A stretch of DNA of 64,000 bases from DASXMT01 sp963755985 (lineage in GTDB: Bacteria; Actinomycetota; Acidimicrobiia; Acidimicrobiales; RAAP-2), in NCBI GenBank assembly GCA_963755985.1, contig CAVWLO010000002.1:248001-312000 (forward strand), given 5' to 3'. Numbering within the stretch: position 1 is the stretch's first letter; every line of letters begins with the position of its first letter. Made by a program: the position numbers and the translations under genes. Of the stretch, positions 43,977-51,892 are shown piece by piece. The notes beneath the pieces are model-generated. The model was not told where the DNA came from, searched no databases, and was given only the letters and a program-made list of their open reading frames with translations.

Positions 43977-44009
43977 GGAGGTCTGAGGGCTTGAAAGGGC
44001 AAACTATCG

Positions 44010-44034
44010 TTTCCGTTTTGTTTCCGTTTTGTTT
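44010..44034. repeat. TTTCCGTTTTG direct repeat in the divergent promoter region
   Basis: TTTCCGTTTTG at 44010-44020 and 44021-44031, followed by TTTCCCC. It lies between the oxygenase operon promoter and the divergent glycosyltransferase gene and could bind a regulator. Confidence 0.4.
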
Positions 44035-44200
44035 CCCCACCTTTGATCGATCTGAGTCCTCCTGATCGTAAGAGGTCGGTGCGAGCAGCGGGACCTCACC
44101 CCGGGCCTGGCGAATGCTCATTCCGCTCCTCGCCTCCACCCGCCAACGCGCACATCGCACCCGTTTGCGTCGGCGCGATCACGGCCGACAGTATGCGTGG

Positions 44201-45592
44201 GTGGCAAAGCTCTTCCTGTTGGCTCTCGGCAGCCGCGGCGACGTGCAACCGTTCGCCGCTCTGGCGATGGGCCTGCGCGACGCCGGGCACGAGGTCGTGC
44301 TTGCTACCCCCTCCGGATTCCAGGGCCTGGTCAGCGGCGGCAATCTGGCCCACGTTGAGGTCAGTCCGAGCCTCACCCCGGCCGACGTTCTGGCCGCCTG
44401 CCACTCCACATACGACACGCCCGACTTCGACCTGGACGCGCTCACCAAGCAGCATCCGGTACGGGTCCGTCGTCAGCTGATGACCGGCTGGATGGATCTG
44501 ATGGACGGGGTGATGGCTGCGATCACCGAAGCGGGTGCAGGCGCTGATCTTGTGGCCTGGTGGGAACCGACCGGCAACATCGGCCGCCATCTGGCCCAAT
44601 CGCTGGGAGTTCCCGGGGTGGCCGCGGGGCTCAATCCCGAAAACTGGATGTCCTCCACCATCCCGGTGCCTCCACCGACCCTCCCGTGGCCACCGTCATG
44701 GCTGCCACCGTCATGGCGAGCCGAGTACATCCGGTTCGGCCACGTTGTCTTTTGGCAGTGGACTGCTTCGTGGTACCGCACCCGGGTGAACCGATGGCGG
44801 ACAGACGTCCTTGGTCTCCCGGCGCTTCCACACCGCGGCTGGGTTGCCGAGCAGGTGGGTGCTCCCGCCCTTCGGCTCTCGGCGGTGAGCCCTCTCGTGC
44901 GGGATCTGCCCCCAGAGTGGCGAGGTACAGTGGTGCCCACCGGCTACTGGATGCTTCCGGCTGTCGACGAGTGGACCATGCCGCACGCGCTTCGCACGTT
45001 CCTCGACGATGGGCCGCCTCCGATTTTTGCGTCGATGGGCACGGCGGTGAGCTTTCCGCCCCGGCTCGGAAGGATGGTGATTGAGGCAGCCAGACGGTCC
45101 GGGGTGCGGCTAGTACTCGGAACGGGTTGGGACGGTCGAGGCGGAATCGAGGCTGACGCACTCCCTCCTAGTGTGATCGCGGTTGGTGATACCCCTCACG
45201 AACGCGTTTTCCCGTTGATGTCCGGGGTCGTCCACCACGGCGGAGGTGGATCCGTGGCGGCGGCCCTTCGGGCTGGCATACCGTCGATGGCGCTGCCGGT
45301 CTTTGCCGATCAGACCTACTGGGGTCGGCAGATCGCGGCACTGGGCGTTGGCCCCGATCCGCACGCGGCCAAAACCGTGACCCTCGACCAACTCACCGTT
45401 GCGATGTGCCAGATGGTGAACGATGAACCAATGAACCGGCGCGCCGCCGAACTTGGCGCGCAGTTGCATTTCGAAGATGGCGTGGCTTCGGGGGTCGCCG
45501 CTATTGATGGGTTGTTGTCCAACGCAGATTGCGCAGACCCTGGGCATCGAAGCGGCACCGCTGAGGCGGCACCGCTGAGGCGGCACCGCTGA
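44201..45592 (+). CDS. YjiC/MGT-type glycosyltransferase, paralogue B
   Basis: About 463 residues. AKLFLLALGSRGDVQPFAAL opens the protein; GLNPENWMSSTIPVP, RWRTDVLGLPALPHR, PTGYWMLP, IFASMGTAVSFPPRL and VVHHGGGGSVAAALRAGIPS follow, the last being the sugar-nucleotide motif. GTG 44201 is chosen because paralogue C has GTG at the same point (VARIFLLAIGSRGDV); an open frame extends to 44114. The C-terminal 15 residues are encoded by a 14-bp repeat array, so the original end has been overwritten. Strong similarity along the full length to the gene at 47930 indicates duplication within the locus. Confidence 0.87.
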   Translation: MAKLFLLALGSRGDVQPFAALAMGLRDAGHEVVLATPSGFQGLVSGGNLAHVEVSPSLTPADVLAACHSTYDTPDFDLDALTKQHPVRVRRQLMTGWMDLMDGVMAAITEAGAGADLVAWWEPTGNIGRHLAQSLGVPGVAAGLNPENWMSSTIPVPPPTLPWPPSWLPPSWRAEYIRFGHVVFWQWTASWYRTRVNRWRTDVLGLPALPHRGWVAEQVGAPALRLSAVSPLVRDLPPEWRGTVVPTGYWMLPAVDEWTMPHALRTFLDDGPPPIFASMGTAVSFPPRLGRMVIEAARRSGVRLVLGTGWDGRGGIEADALPPSVIAVGDTPHERVFPLMSGVVHHGGGGSVAAALRAGIPSMALPVFADQTYWGRQIAALGVGPDPHAAKTVTLDQLTVAMCQMVNDEPMNRRAAELGAQLHFEDGVASGVAAIDGLLSNADCADPGHRSGTAEAAPLRRHR

Positions 45593-45621
45593 GGCGGCAC
45601 CGCTGAGGCGGCACCGCTGAG
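45552..45621. repeat. Five tandem copies of a 14-bp unit at the glycosyltransferase 3' end
   Basis: GCGGCACCGCTGAG repeated exactly five times. The unit is not a multiple of three, and the array carries the gene's stop codon, so copy-number change would alter only the last residues. Confidence 0.92.
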
Positions 45622-45879
45622 GCGGCCCCGGCGGATGTCCTCGCTCTCGGGCTTCCCCACCCGGGCCTTCCACCGGCACAGGTCCACTGCACCGCCGCCG
45701 ACGTCGCCCACACGTCGTCTCCTCGCTCCGTGCCGCCGACGCCGAGAACGTGGTGTACATCACCGTCGCCGATACCATAGGACAGTTCGAGCGCCTGGTC
45801 GCCGCCCTGCTGGCATACCCAGCCGAGGCGCAAAGGATTAGGCGCAAAGGATGAGGCGCAAAGGATTAGGAGGGTCACC
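45622..45879. other. Gap with a possible gene remnant and a short repeat
   Basis: One forward frame reads SSLRAADAENVVYITVADTI and then QFERLVAALLAYPAEAQRI without a start codon, protein-like but unrecognised. It ends in three copies of AGGCGCAAAGGAT(T/G) at about 45829-45868, next to the thiolase ribosome-binding site. Confidence 0.35.
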
Positions 45880-47061
45880 GTGGACACAAGCACACACATC
45901 GTGGGTACGGGCATCACCCCCATGAACAGGAAGGACCGGACCGCAGTCGACATGGCCCACCAGGTGGTGGCCGACGCCCTGGACGACGCCTCGATCGACC
46001 CGGCACAGGTCAACCTGGTGGTCTTCAGCAACGCCACCGCCGGCCGGCTGCTCGACCAGGGTTGCATCCGGGGCCAGACATTCCTGAAGCAGGCGGGCCT
46101 GCGCAACGCCGGGATCATCAACGTCGACAACTCGTGTGCCGGAGGCTCGTCCGCTCTGCACCTGGCCAACCTGGCCACCCTGGGCGGCACCCGGACGGTG
46201 CTGGCCGTCGGGGTCGAGAAGATGTGGACCGGCGACCGGGGCGAGACCCTGGCCGGAATCGAGGACGGTGTGCCTCAGGCCGACCGCATCCAGATGCACC
46301 AGGAGCGCGAGAATCCGTCGGGCTCGGTCCTGATGGCCCTCAACGCCGCCTGGGCCGCCGACCTGATGGAGGAGAGGGGCGCCACCGTGGAGCAGTTCGC
46401 CGCTGCAGCGGCCAAGGCCCGCAAGTACGGGGCTCTCAACCGCAATGCTCAGTTCCAGTCCGAGGTCACCGTGGAGGAGGTACTGGCGTCGGCGCCCATC
46501 GTGTGGCCCCTCACCCGGATGATGTGCTCATCGTTCACCGACGGCGCCGCCGCCGTCGTCCTGTCGGCCACGGCACGGTCGGGAGGCCTCCGCATCCGGT
46601 CCAGCACCATCCGTTCGGGTAACGGGGACCTCGACTACCACGAGCGCATGACCGAGGCCGGGGCGGCGGCGTGGGACGACGCCGGCATCGACCCCGCCGA
46701 CGTGGACGTGGTAGAGCTGCACGACGCCACCAGTCCTGAGGAGCTCTACGCCCTCGAGTCCCTGGGCTTCTACAAGCCAGGGGACGCCGGGCCGGCCACA
46801 CTGGTCGGGGAGACCTCGATCGGCGGCAAGGGGGTCACCGTCAACACCAGTGGCGGCCTGGTCTCCCGGGGCCATCCCCTGGGGGCCACCGGTATCGCCC
46901 AGGTGGTGGAGCTCACCGCCCAGCTCCGGAACGCGGCTGGCCCCCGGCAGGTGGAAGGGGCCCGATTGGCGGTGGCGGCCAATACCGGTGGGATGATCGG
47001 GACCGAGGCCGGCCGCGCCGATGCGGCGTTCATCGGCATCCACGTACTCGAGGCAGGCTGA
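45880..47061 (+). CDS. Thiolase family protein of the SCP-x / lipid-transfer type
   Basis: A 393-residue thiolase-fold enzyme. NVDNSCAGGSSALH has the nucleophilic Cys (Cys86), ELHDATSPEELYALESLG the first catalytic His and GGLVSRGHPLGATGIAQVVEL the second. The second Cys of classical thiolases is not evident, as in SCP-x-type enzymes, which cleave 3-oxoacyl-CoAs of sterol side chains or branched acids. GTG 45880 with GGAGGG in front. Codon use and G+C content match housekeeping genes more than the neighbouring glycosyltransferases. It sits between the duplicated glycosyltransferase genes. Confidence 0.87.
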   Translation: MDTSTHIVGTGITPMNRKDRTAVDMAHQVVADALDDASIDPAQVNLVVFSNATAGRLLDQGCIRGQTFLKQAGLRNAGIINVDNSCAGGSSALHLANLATLGGTRTVLAVGVEKMWTGDRGETLAGIEDGVPQADRIQMHQERENPSGSVLMALNAAWAADLMEERGATVEQFAAAAAKARKYGALNRNAQFQSEVTVEEVLASAPIVWPLTRMMCSSFTDGAAAVVLSATARSGGLRIRSSTIRSGNGDLDYHERMTEAGAAAWDDAGIDPADVDVVELHDATSPEELYALESLGFYKPGDAGPATLVGETSIGGKGVTVNTSGGLVSRGHPLGATGIAQVVELTAQLRNAAGPRQVEGARLAVAANTGGMIGTEAGRADAAFIGIHVLEAG

Positions 47062-47082
47062 GCAACGAGGACCACCACTCGC

Positions 47083-47375
47083 TTCAATCCGTTAGTCGAC
47101 CTTGGTGAGCGCTCTCCGGTGGAAGAGTGTGACGTCGGACGGAGCGTCCCCGTCGGCCCGATTCACGAAGAGATCTGGCCGGTGACGGCACCAGCAGCTC
47201 GGTCAGCGCCTCGATGGCGTGGCGCTCCTGATCGGGCGAGAGGTGGACGAAGGAGATTGCGGGTGGAGAGACCGCAGGAGGCTCTGCGGCCAGACCGGAT
47301 CGCAGGAGAAAGCACAGGCCGAGGATTCGCTGCGACTCGTTGAGCTTGTAGCGACCCCCCGCAAGGACGGCGATC
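47083..47375 (-). pseudogene. Possible decayed coding remnant
   Basis: A minus-strand frame without a start codon reads AVLAGGRYKLNESQRILGL, then AISFVHLSPDQERHAIEALT and ELLVPSPARSL before a stop near 47083. It looks protein-like, but I recognise no family. It follows the AAA remnant on the same strand. Confidence 0.3.
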
Positions 47376-47399
47376 GCGGCTCAAAGGAAAATAGGAGTC

Positions 47400-47760
47400 C
47401 AACGTTTTCATGAACTCGTCGAATATCGGGACAGTGAATGCCAGCTCGTTGGGGCGAGGCGAGTAGCAGAGGGCCTTCGTCAGGAGGGCATCCCGAAGCG
47501 GGCCGGCGTGGGTGGTCTTCTTCTCGACGAGGTTCGCCACGTCAGCCGATTTCACAATGCCTGGGGCAAGATCTGCCATGGCCTGCAGATACGCCCGTTC
47601 CGGGTCTCCGTCTTGCCGATGCAAACGTGGAAGAACCCCGAGTCAAGTACATCTATGGCCACCGGCACGCTGCGCTCGACGTCCCTCCGGCTGATCACAC
47701 CCGAGCCCTCGTCGGCTGCGATGCCGTCAGGCCCTGCTTTCCGGGCTTCTGGATGAAGTA
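47400..47760 (-). pseudogene. C-terminal remnant of an Orc1/Cdc6-type AAA ATPase
   Basis: Two minus-strand frames join across a shift near 47625. The first reads GVISRRDVERSVPVAIDVLD and SGFFHVCIGKT; the second continues DPERAYLQAMADLAPGIVKS, VANLVEKKTTHAGPLRDALL and TKALCYSPRPNELAFTVPIF, then DEFMKTLD. This is the winged-helix C-terminal part of bacterial ATP-binding proteins of the Orc1/Cdc6-like group (AFTVPxFDEF ending). The ATPase core is absent, so it is a fragment. Confidence 0.6.
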
Positions 47761-47929
47761 GGATGTCCGTGCGCCACCCCGTACATCAGTTCCACCGCAT
47801 GGTCGTCCCAGCTCGCTCCCACCGCATCAGCCGGTAGCAGTGCTGCCGCTTGCGAAATACGTCTGTCTGAATGGGCTCCTTCGAAAATGCCGCCTTGCGG
47901 ATCAAAACGAGAAGCGGGAGTATGCCGCT

Positions 47930-49303
47930 GTGGCAAGAATTTTTTTGCTGGCCATAGGAAGTCGTGGGGACGTGCAACCCCTCGTCGCACTCGGTAGCAG
48001 TCTGGTGGAAGCCGGTCACGAGGTGGTTCTCGCCACCCCGATGGGTTTCGAGACGCTCGTCGAGGGACGAGGCATCACCCATGTCGAGGTCACACGGTCG
48101 CACCACGATGCAGAGGTGTCCGGGCTCGATTCCGACGTGGTCGAGACCGTCAGGCGCCGTCCCGTCCGTGAGGTCCGCGAACTCATAGACAGCTTGCATT
48201 CCCACTTGGATGAGATTTTGAGCGCTCTTCCCGCCGCCGCCAAGGGGGCAGACCTCGTTCTATGGTGGGATTTGTTCGGGAACGTCGGTCGGCACGTCGC
48301 TGAGGCGCTCGGTGTCCCCGGGGTCGCATGCGGACTGAACCCGGAGAACTGGGTATCGTCCACGATTCCCGTTCCCGAGCCCTTCCCTTGGCCGCCGCGA
48401 TGGTTGCCTCCCTCGTGGCGGGCGCGGTACATCCGATTCGGCCACGCGGTCGTTCTTCAGCTCTACGCTTCCCTGTGGCGGTCCCGCGTCAATCGTTGGC
48501 GTCGAGACGTGCTCGGTCTTTCGGGCCTACCGCACCGCGCTTCTGCGGTCGAAAAGGTCGCCGCGCCAACGATACGGCTCTCCGCCGTGAGCCAGCTCGT
48601 CAGGGAGCTCCCTCCGGAGTGGCAGGGCCAGGTGGTCCAGACCGGCTACTGGATACTGCCCCCCGCCAAGGACTGGGTCATGCCGACGAAGTTGCGCGCC
48701 TTCCTCGACGACGGCCCGCCGCCTATCTTCGCATCGGTGGGTGATGCGGGCAGCTATCCCCCTGAGCTCGGTCCGATGATGATCGAAGCGGCCCGAAGTG
48801 CCGGGGTACGTCTCGTACTCGGCTCGGGCTGGAATGGGATGGGTGGTCTCGACACCGACGATCTCCCACCCCACGTGATCGAGGCCGGGGAGGTGCCCCA
48901 CGAGATCGTCTTCCCCCTCATGTCCGGGATCATCCACCATGGTGGGGGCGGTTCCACCGCCGCCGCGCTTAGGGCAGGGGTACCGTCAGTGGCGCTGCCG
49001 GTCTTCGCTGATCAGCCCTACTGGGGTCGCCGGATCGCCGAGCTGGGCGTCGGCCTGAAGCCATTACCGGCCAAGAAGGTCACGGTGGACCAGCTCATAG
49101 TGGCCATGTGCCGCCTCCGGAACGACGAACCGATGAGGAGGCGGGCGGCCGAGCTCGGAGCACTGCTCCGGGACGAAGACGGCGTGACCACGGCCGTCAG
49201 AATGATCGAAGCGTTGTTGCTCGACGAGTTCGACGATGACCTGGAACCTCTGCACGACACTTCGTCGACGGCTCGAATGTCTTCGACCTCACATACCCAT
49301 TGA
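47930..49303 (+). CDS. YjiC/MGT-type glycosyltransferase, paralogue C
   Basis: About 457 residues. ARIFLLAIGSRGDVQPLVAL, GLNPENWVSSTIPVPEPF, RVNRWRRDVLGLSGLPHR, TGYWILPPAKDW and IIHHGGGGSTAAALRAGVPS match paralogue B position by position. GTG 47930 has GGGAG nine bases upstream. The C-terminus ends in a short acidic and Ser-rich tail. The bases before the start (AGTATGCCGCTGTGGCA) resemble those before paralogue B, so the duplication extended into the leader. It precedes the ABC exporter genes on the same strand. Confidence 0.88.
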   Translation: MARIFLLAIGSRGDVQPLVALGSSLVEAGHEVVLATPMGFETLVEGRGITHVEVTRSHHDAEVSGLDSDVVETVRRRPVREVRELIDSLHSHLDEILSALPAAAKGADLVLWWDLFGNVGRHVAEALGVPGVACGLNPENWVSSTIPVPEPFPWPPRWLPPSWRARYIRFGHAVVLQLYASLWRSRVNRWRRDVLGLSGLPHRASAVEKVAAPTIRLSAVSQLVRELPPEWQGQVVQTGYWILPPAKDWVMPTKLRAFLDDGPPPIFASVGDAGSYPPELGPMMIEAARSAGVRLVLGSGWNGMGGLDTDDLPPHVIEAGEVPHEIVFPLMSGIIHHGGGGSTAAALRAGVPSVALPVFADQPYWGRRIAELGVGLKPLPAKKVTVDQLIVAMCRLRNDEPMRRRAAELGALLRDEDGVTTAVRMIEALLLDEFDDDLEPLHDTSSTARMSSTSHTH

Positions 49304-49533
49304 ACCACCAGTCGCTGCCCGTACCTGGGGGATGCACGTTCGATCGCTTCGTTTCGAGGGTGGCTATGAAACGAGGTTGCTCAACCGCCGGGGTCCGGGT
49401 CGGGCATACGGGCCCTAAGGTACGATGCCCGGAACATACCCTCGGCCCGACGGCACCCGGGTTTCTGACGGGACACCACCGGACCAGGGTTGACGGCCCA
49501 ACCACGAGCTCATCACCCAGACGGAACTGCGCC

Positions 49534-50568
49534 ATAACCTACGCCATCGAAGGCGAGAACCTGCAGAAGACCTTCAAGGGCAAGCAACAAGTGCGCGCCC
49601 TCGACGGCGTGAGCCTGGTGGTCGAGCAGGGCACGGTCTTCGGTCTGGTCGGACCCAATGGCTCAGGCAAGACCACCGCGGTCTGGGTGCTCACCACCAT
49701 CCTGATACCCGACCGTGGAACGGCAACGGTACTCGGCCACAACGTCGTCAAAGAGGCCGCCAAGGTCCGCAGCCTTATCGGGCTGGCCGGCCAGTACGCG
49801 CCGGTCGACGAGAACCTAACCGGACGGGAGAACCTGGTGATGGTGGGTCGACTGAACCACCTCCCGAGCTCGTACGTGGACGGCCGGCCCAAGGAGCTCT
49901 TCGGCGAGTCCGACCTTTCGGACGCCTCGGACCGGTCCCTCAAGATCTACTCCGGCGGCATGCGGCGTCGCCTCGACCTGGGCGCCGCCCTGGTGGCCCG
50001 GCCCATCGTGCTCTTCCTCGACGAACCCACTAGCGGGCTCGACCCCCAGAGTCGGAACGACTTGTGGGAGATGATCGAGGGGTTGGTGGAGGAGGGAACC
50101 ACCGTGCTTCTGACCACCCAGTACCTCGAGGAGGCCGACCGGCCGGCCCGCACCCTGTCCGACATCGATCACGGGCGGATCATCGCCGAAGGCTCGCCCG
50201 ACCAGCTGAAGGCCAGCCCTGGGCCCACGGTGCTGGAGGCGGGTCTGCAGGACCTCGATGATGCCGCCGCCACCACAGCCGTGTTGGCGGCGGTGGGCTC
50301 GCACGCCCCCAACGCGAATGGTCGGGTCATCGAGGTGATCGTCGACCACGGTCCCCGCTCGGCCATGGAGGCCTTGCGCTCGCTCGATCAACCGCTCGAT
50401 CAACAAGGCATCGTGCCCACCGCCTTCGCCCCGCGGGAGCCAAGCCTCGATGACGTCTTTCTCGCGCTCACCGGTCGCCGGGCCGAGGAGGGCGATGTCG
50501 GCGACTTCCACCAACCGGACGGGGCGCTTGCCACTGCGGGCGAAGGCGAAGGCGAAGGTCTCCCATGA
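49534..50568 (+). CDS. ABC exporter ATPase, DrrA-like
   Basis: Energises export with the permease encoded immediately downstream. TYAIEGENLQKTFKGKQQ begins the domain; LVGPNGSGKTTAVWVL is Walker A (about 39-47), IYSGGMRRRLDLG the signature, IVLFLDEPTSGLD Walker B, and TTQYLEEADRPA the switch region. About 345 residues with the long C-terminal DrrA extension, ending in a Glu/Gly repeat tail. Where relatives have ATG ACN TAC, this sequence has ATA (49534), so either ATA is used, or the base is wrong, or translation starts at the distant ATG around 49366. Four-base overlap with the permease gene. Confidence 0.9.
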   Translation: MTYAIEGENLQKTFKGKQQVRALDGVSLVVEQGTVFGLVGPNGSGKTTAVWVLTTILIPDRGTATVLGHNVVKEAAKVRSLIGLAGQYAPVDENLTGRENLVMVGRLNHLPSSYVDGRPKELFGESDLSDASDRSLKIYSGGMRRRLDLGAALVARPIVLFLDEPTSGLDPQSRNDLWEMIEGLVEEGTTVLLTTQYLEEADRPARTLSDIDHGRIIAEGSPDQLKASPGPTVLEAGLQDLDDAAATTAVLAAVGSHAPNANGRVIEVIVDHGPRSAMEALRSLDQPLDQQGIVPTAFAPREPSLDDVFLALTGRRAEEGDVGDFHQPDGALATAGEGEGEGLP

Positions 50569-51392
50569 CCAGCACCATCTCGGTCCCCGCCGTGTCGGGG
50601 GCACCGCTCGCCACCGGGTTGTTCGGCCGCTTCCGATGGGCGGTCGCCGATACCTGGACGATCACCAAACGCAACTTGATCAACTACACCCGGATCCCTG
50701 TGGCGCTGTTCTTCTCGACGGTGCAGCCGATCATGTTCGTGCTGCTGTTCCGGTACGTGTTCGGGGGTGCCATCCACCCCCCAGACGGGGTCAGCTACGT
50801 CAACTACCTGATGCCGGGGATCTTCGTCCAGACCGTGGCCTTCGGCGCCGTGAGCACCAGCATCGGCCTGGCCGAAGACCAGCAGAAGGGCCTGGTGGAG
50901 CGGTTCCGGGCGCTGCCCATGGCCCGATCGGCGGTGTTGACCGGTCGTACGACCGCCGACCTCTGCCGAAACGTCATGGTGGTGATCATCATGACCGGCA
51001 CGGGCTTTTTGGTCGGGTTCCGGCCGAGCACCGGAGTCCTTGCCTTCCTGGCCGGCATCGGACTCATCCTGCTCTTCGCCTACGCCCTGTCGTGGGGTTT
51101 CGCGGTGATCGGGCTTTCCGCGCCCAGTAGCGAGGCGGCCCAGATCATGTCGTTTCCGCTCCTCTTTCCACTGATCTTCGCGTCCTCGGCGTTCGTCCCG
51201 GTGCAGTTCATGCCCGGCTGGCTGCAGGGGTTCGCCACCTATCAGCCGGTGAGCGTCACCGCTACCGCCTGCCGGGCCCTGATGATCGGGGGTCCGACGG
51301 CCACCTGGGTGGTTCAGTCGTTGTTGTGGGCGGTGGGAATGTCGGTGGTGTTCGTTCCGCTCGCCGTCCGGCGGTATCGCACCCAAACGTGA
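50565..51392 (+). CDS. ABC-2 type permease, DrrB-like
   Basis: A 275-residue membrane protein with six predicted helices, for example PVALFFSTVQPIMFVLLF, FLAGIGLILLFAYALSWGF and FPLLFPLIFASSAFVPVQFM. The LAEDQQKGLVERFRALPMARS loop is typical of DrrB/ABC-2 exporters of daunorubicin-like drugs and mycobacterial lipids. The ATG overlaps the ATPase stop (ATGA). The pair probably exports the product of the surrounding locus. Confidence 0.9.
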   Translation: MTSTISVPAVSGAPLATGLFGRFRWAVADTWTITKRNLINYTRIPVALFFSTVQPIMFVLLFRYVFGGAIHPPDGVSYVNYLMPGIFVQTVAFGAVSTSIGLAEDQQKGLVERFRALPMARSAVLTGRTTADLCRNVMVVIIMTGTGFLVGFRPSTGVLAFLAGIGLILLFAYALSWGFAVIGLSAPSSEAAQIMSFPLLFPLIFASSAFVPVQFMPGWLQGFATYQPVSVTATACRALMIGGPTATWVVQSLLWAVGMSVVFVPLAVRRYRTQT

Positions 51393-51423
51393 TGCCAGCG
51401 GGCAATGACCAGCGGGCAATTAC

Positions 51424-51440
51424 TTGCATTTGTAGTGCAA
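51424..51440. promoter_or_regulatory. Palindromic operator-like site
   Basis: TTGCA-N7-TGCAA, with additional partial symmetry outside, in an A+T-richer patch 30 bases after the permease stop. It looks like a dimeric regulator site, but no regulator gene is adjacent. Confidence 0.35.
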
Positions 51441-51676
51441 CTATTCTCCGATCAGGTCATTGCTAGCTACGAGGGCTGACGTGGAGTCACTAGACGGCTC
51501 CGCACCTGGCGACGGCTCATCAGCCACGGTTCGTCCTCGGCCACTGCCATGGTCAACGCCATCACCGTAGCCCTCGACCTGGCGGTGGCCGGCCTGGTGG
51601 CGGCGGTGGCCACCGAGGTATCGTCACCGACGTGCCGCTGGCCAGCTGATACCGTTCCGATTCGAGATTCGCGGGG

Positions 51677-51892
51677 GTGTCCCTGAAAGTGCAAGTAGTG
51701 GCGTGGGACAGCGGTGGCGGCGTGGAAGGCGTCGAATCCGCGGTCTGGCGGACCGTGATTCGCGGCCATCGGGTTCGGCCGCTGGGGACCGAGGGACTAC
51801 GCGTCGGCCTCGAAGCCGCCGGAGCCACGTTTCGGCCGTATCCCTACGCACCGGACATCGACCGCAACCGGGCGAGTGCAACGCCATGGTGA
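51677..51892 (+). pseudogene. N-terminal fragment of a glycosyltransferase
   Basis: 72 codons, VQVVAWDSGGGVEGVESAVW then RGHRVRPLGTEGLRVGLEAAGATFR and PYPYAPDIDRN, resemble the N-terminal acceptor domain of GT-B antibiotic/lipid glycosyltransferases, then stop. The stop codon overlaps the proposed start of the second WS/DGAT gene (51886), so the rest of the transferase was probably deleted when the present junction formed. It could still be translated and couple to the acyltransferase. Confidence 0.6.
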
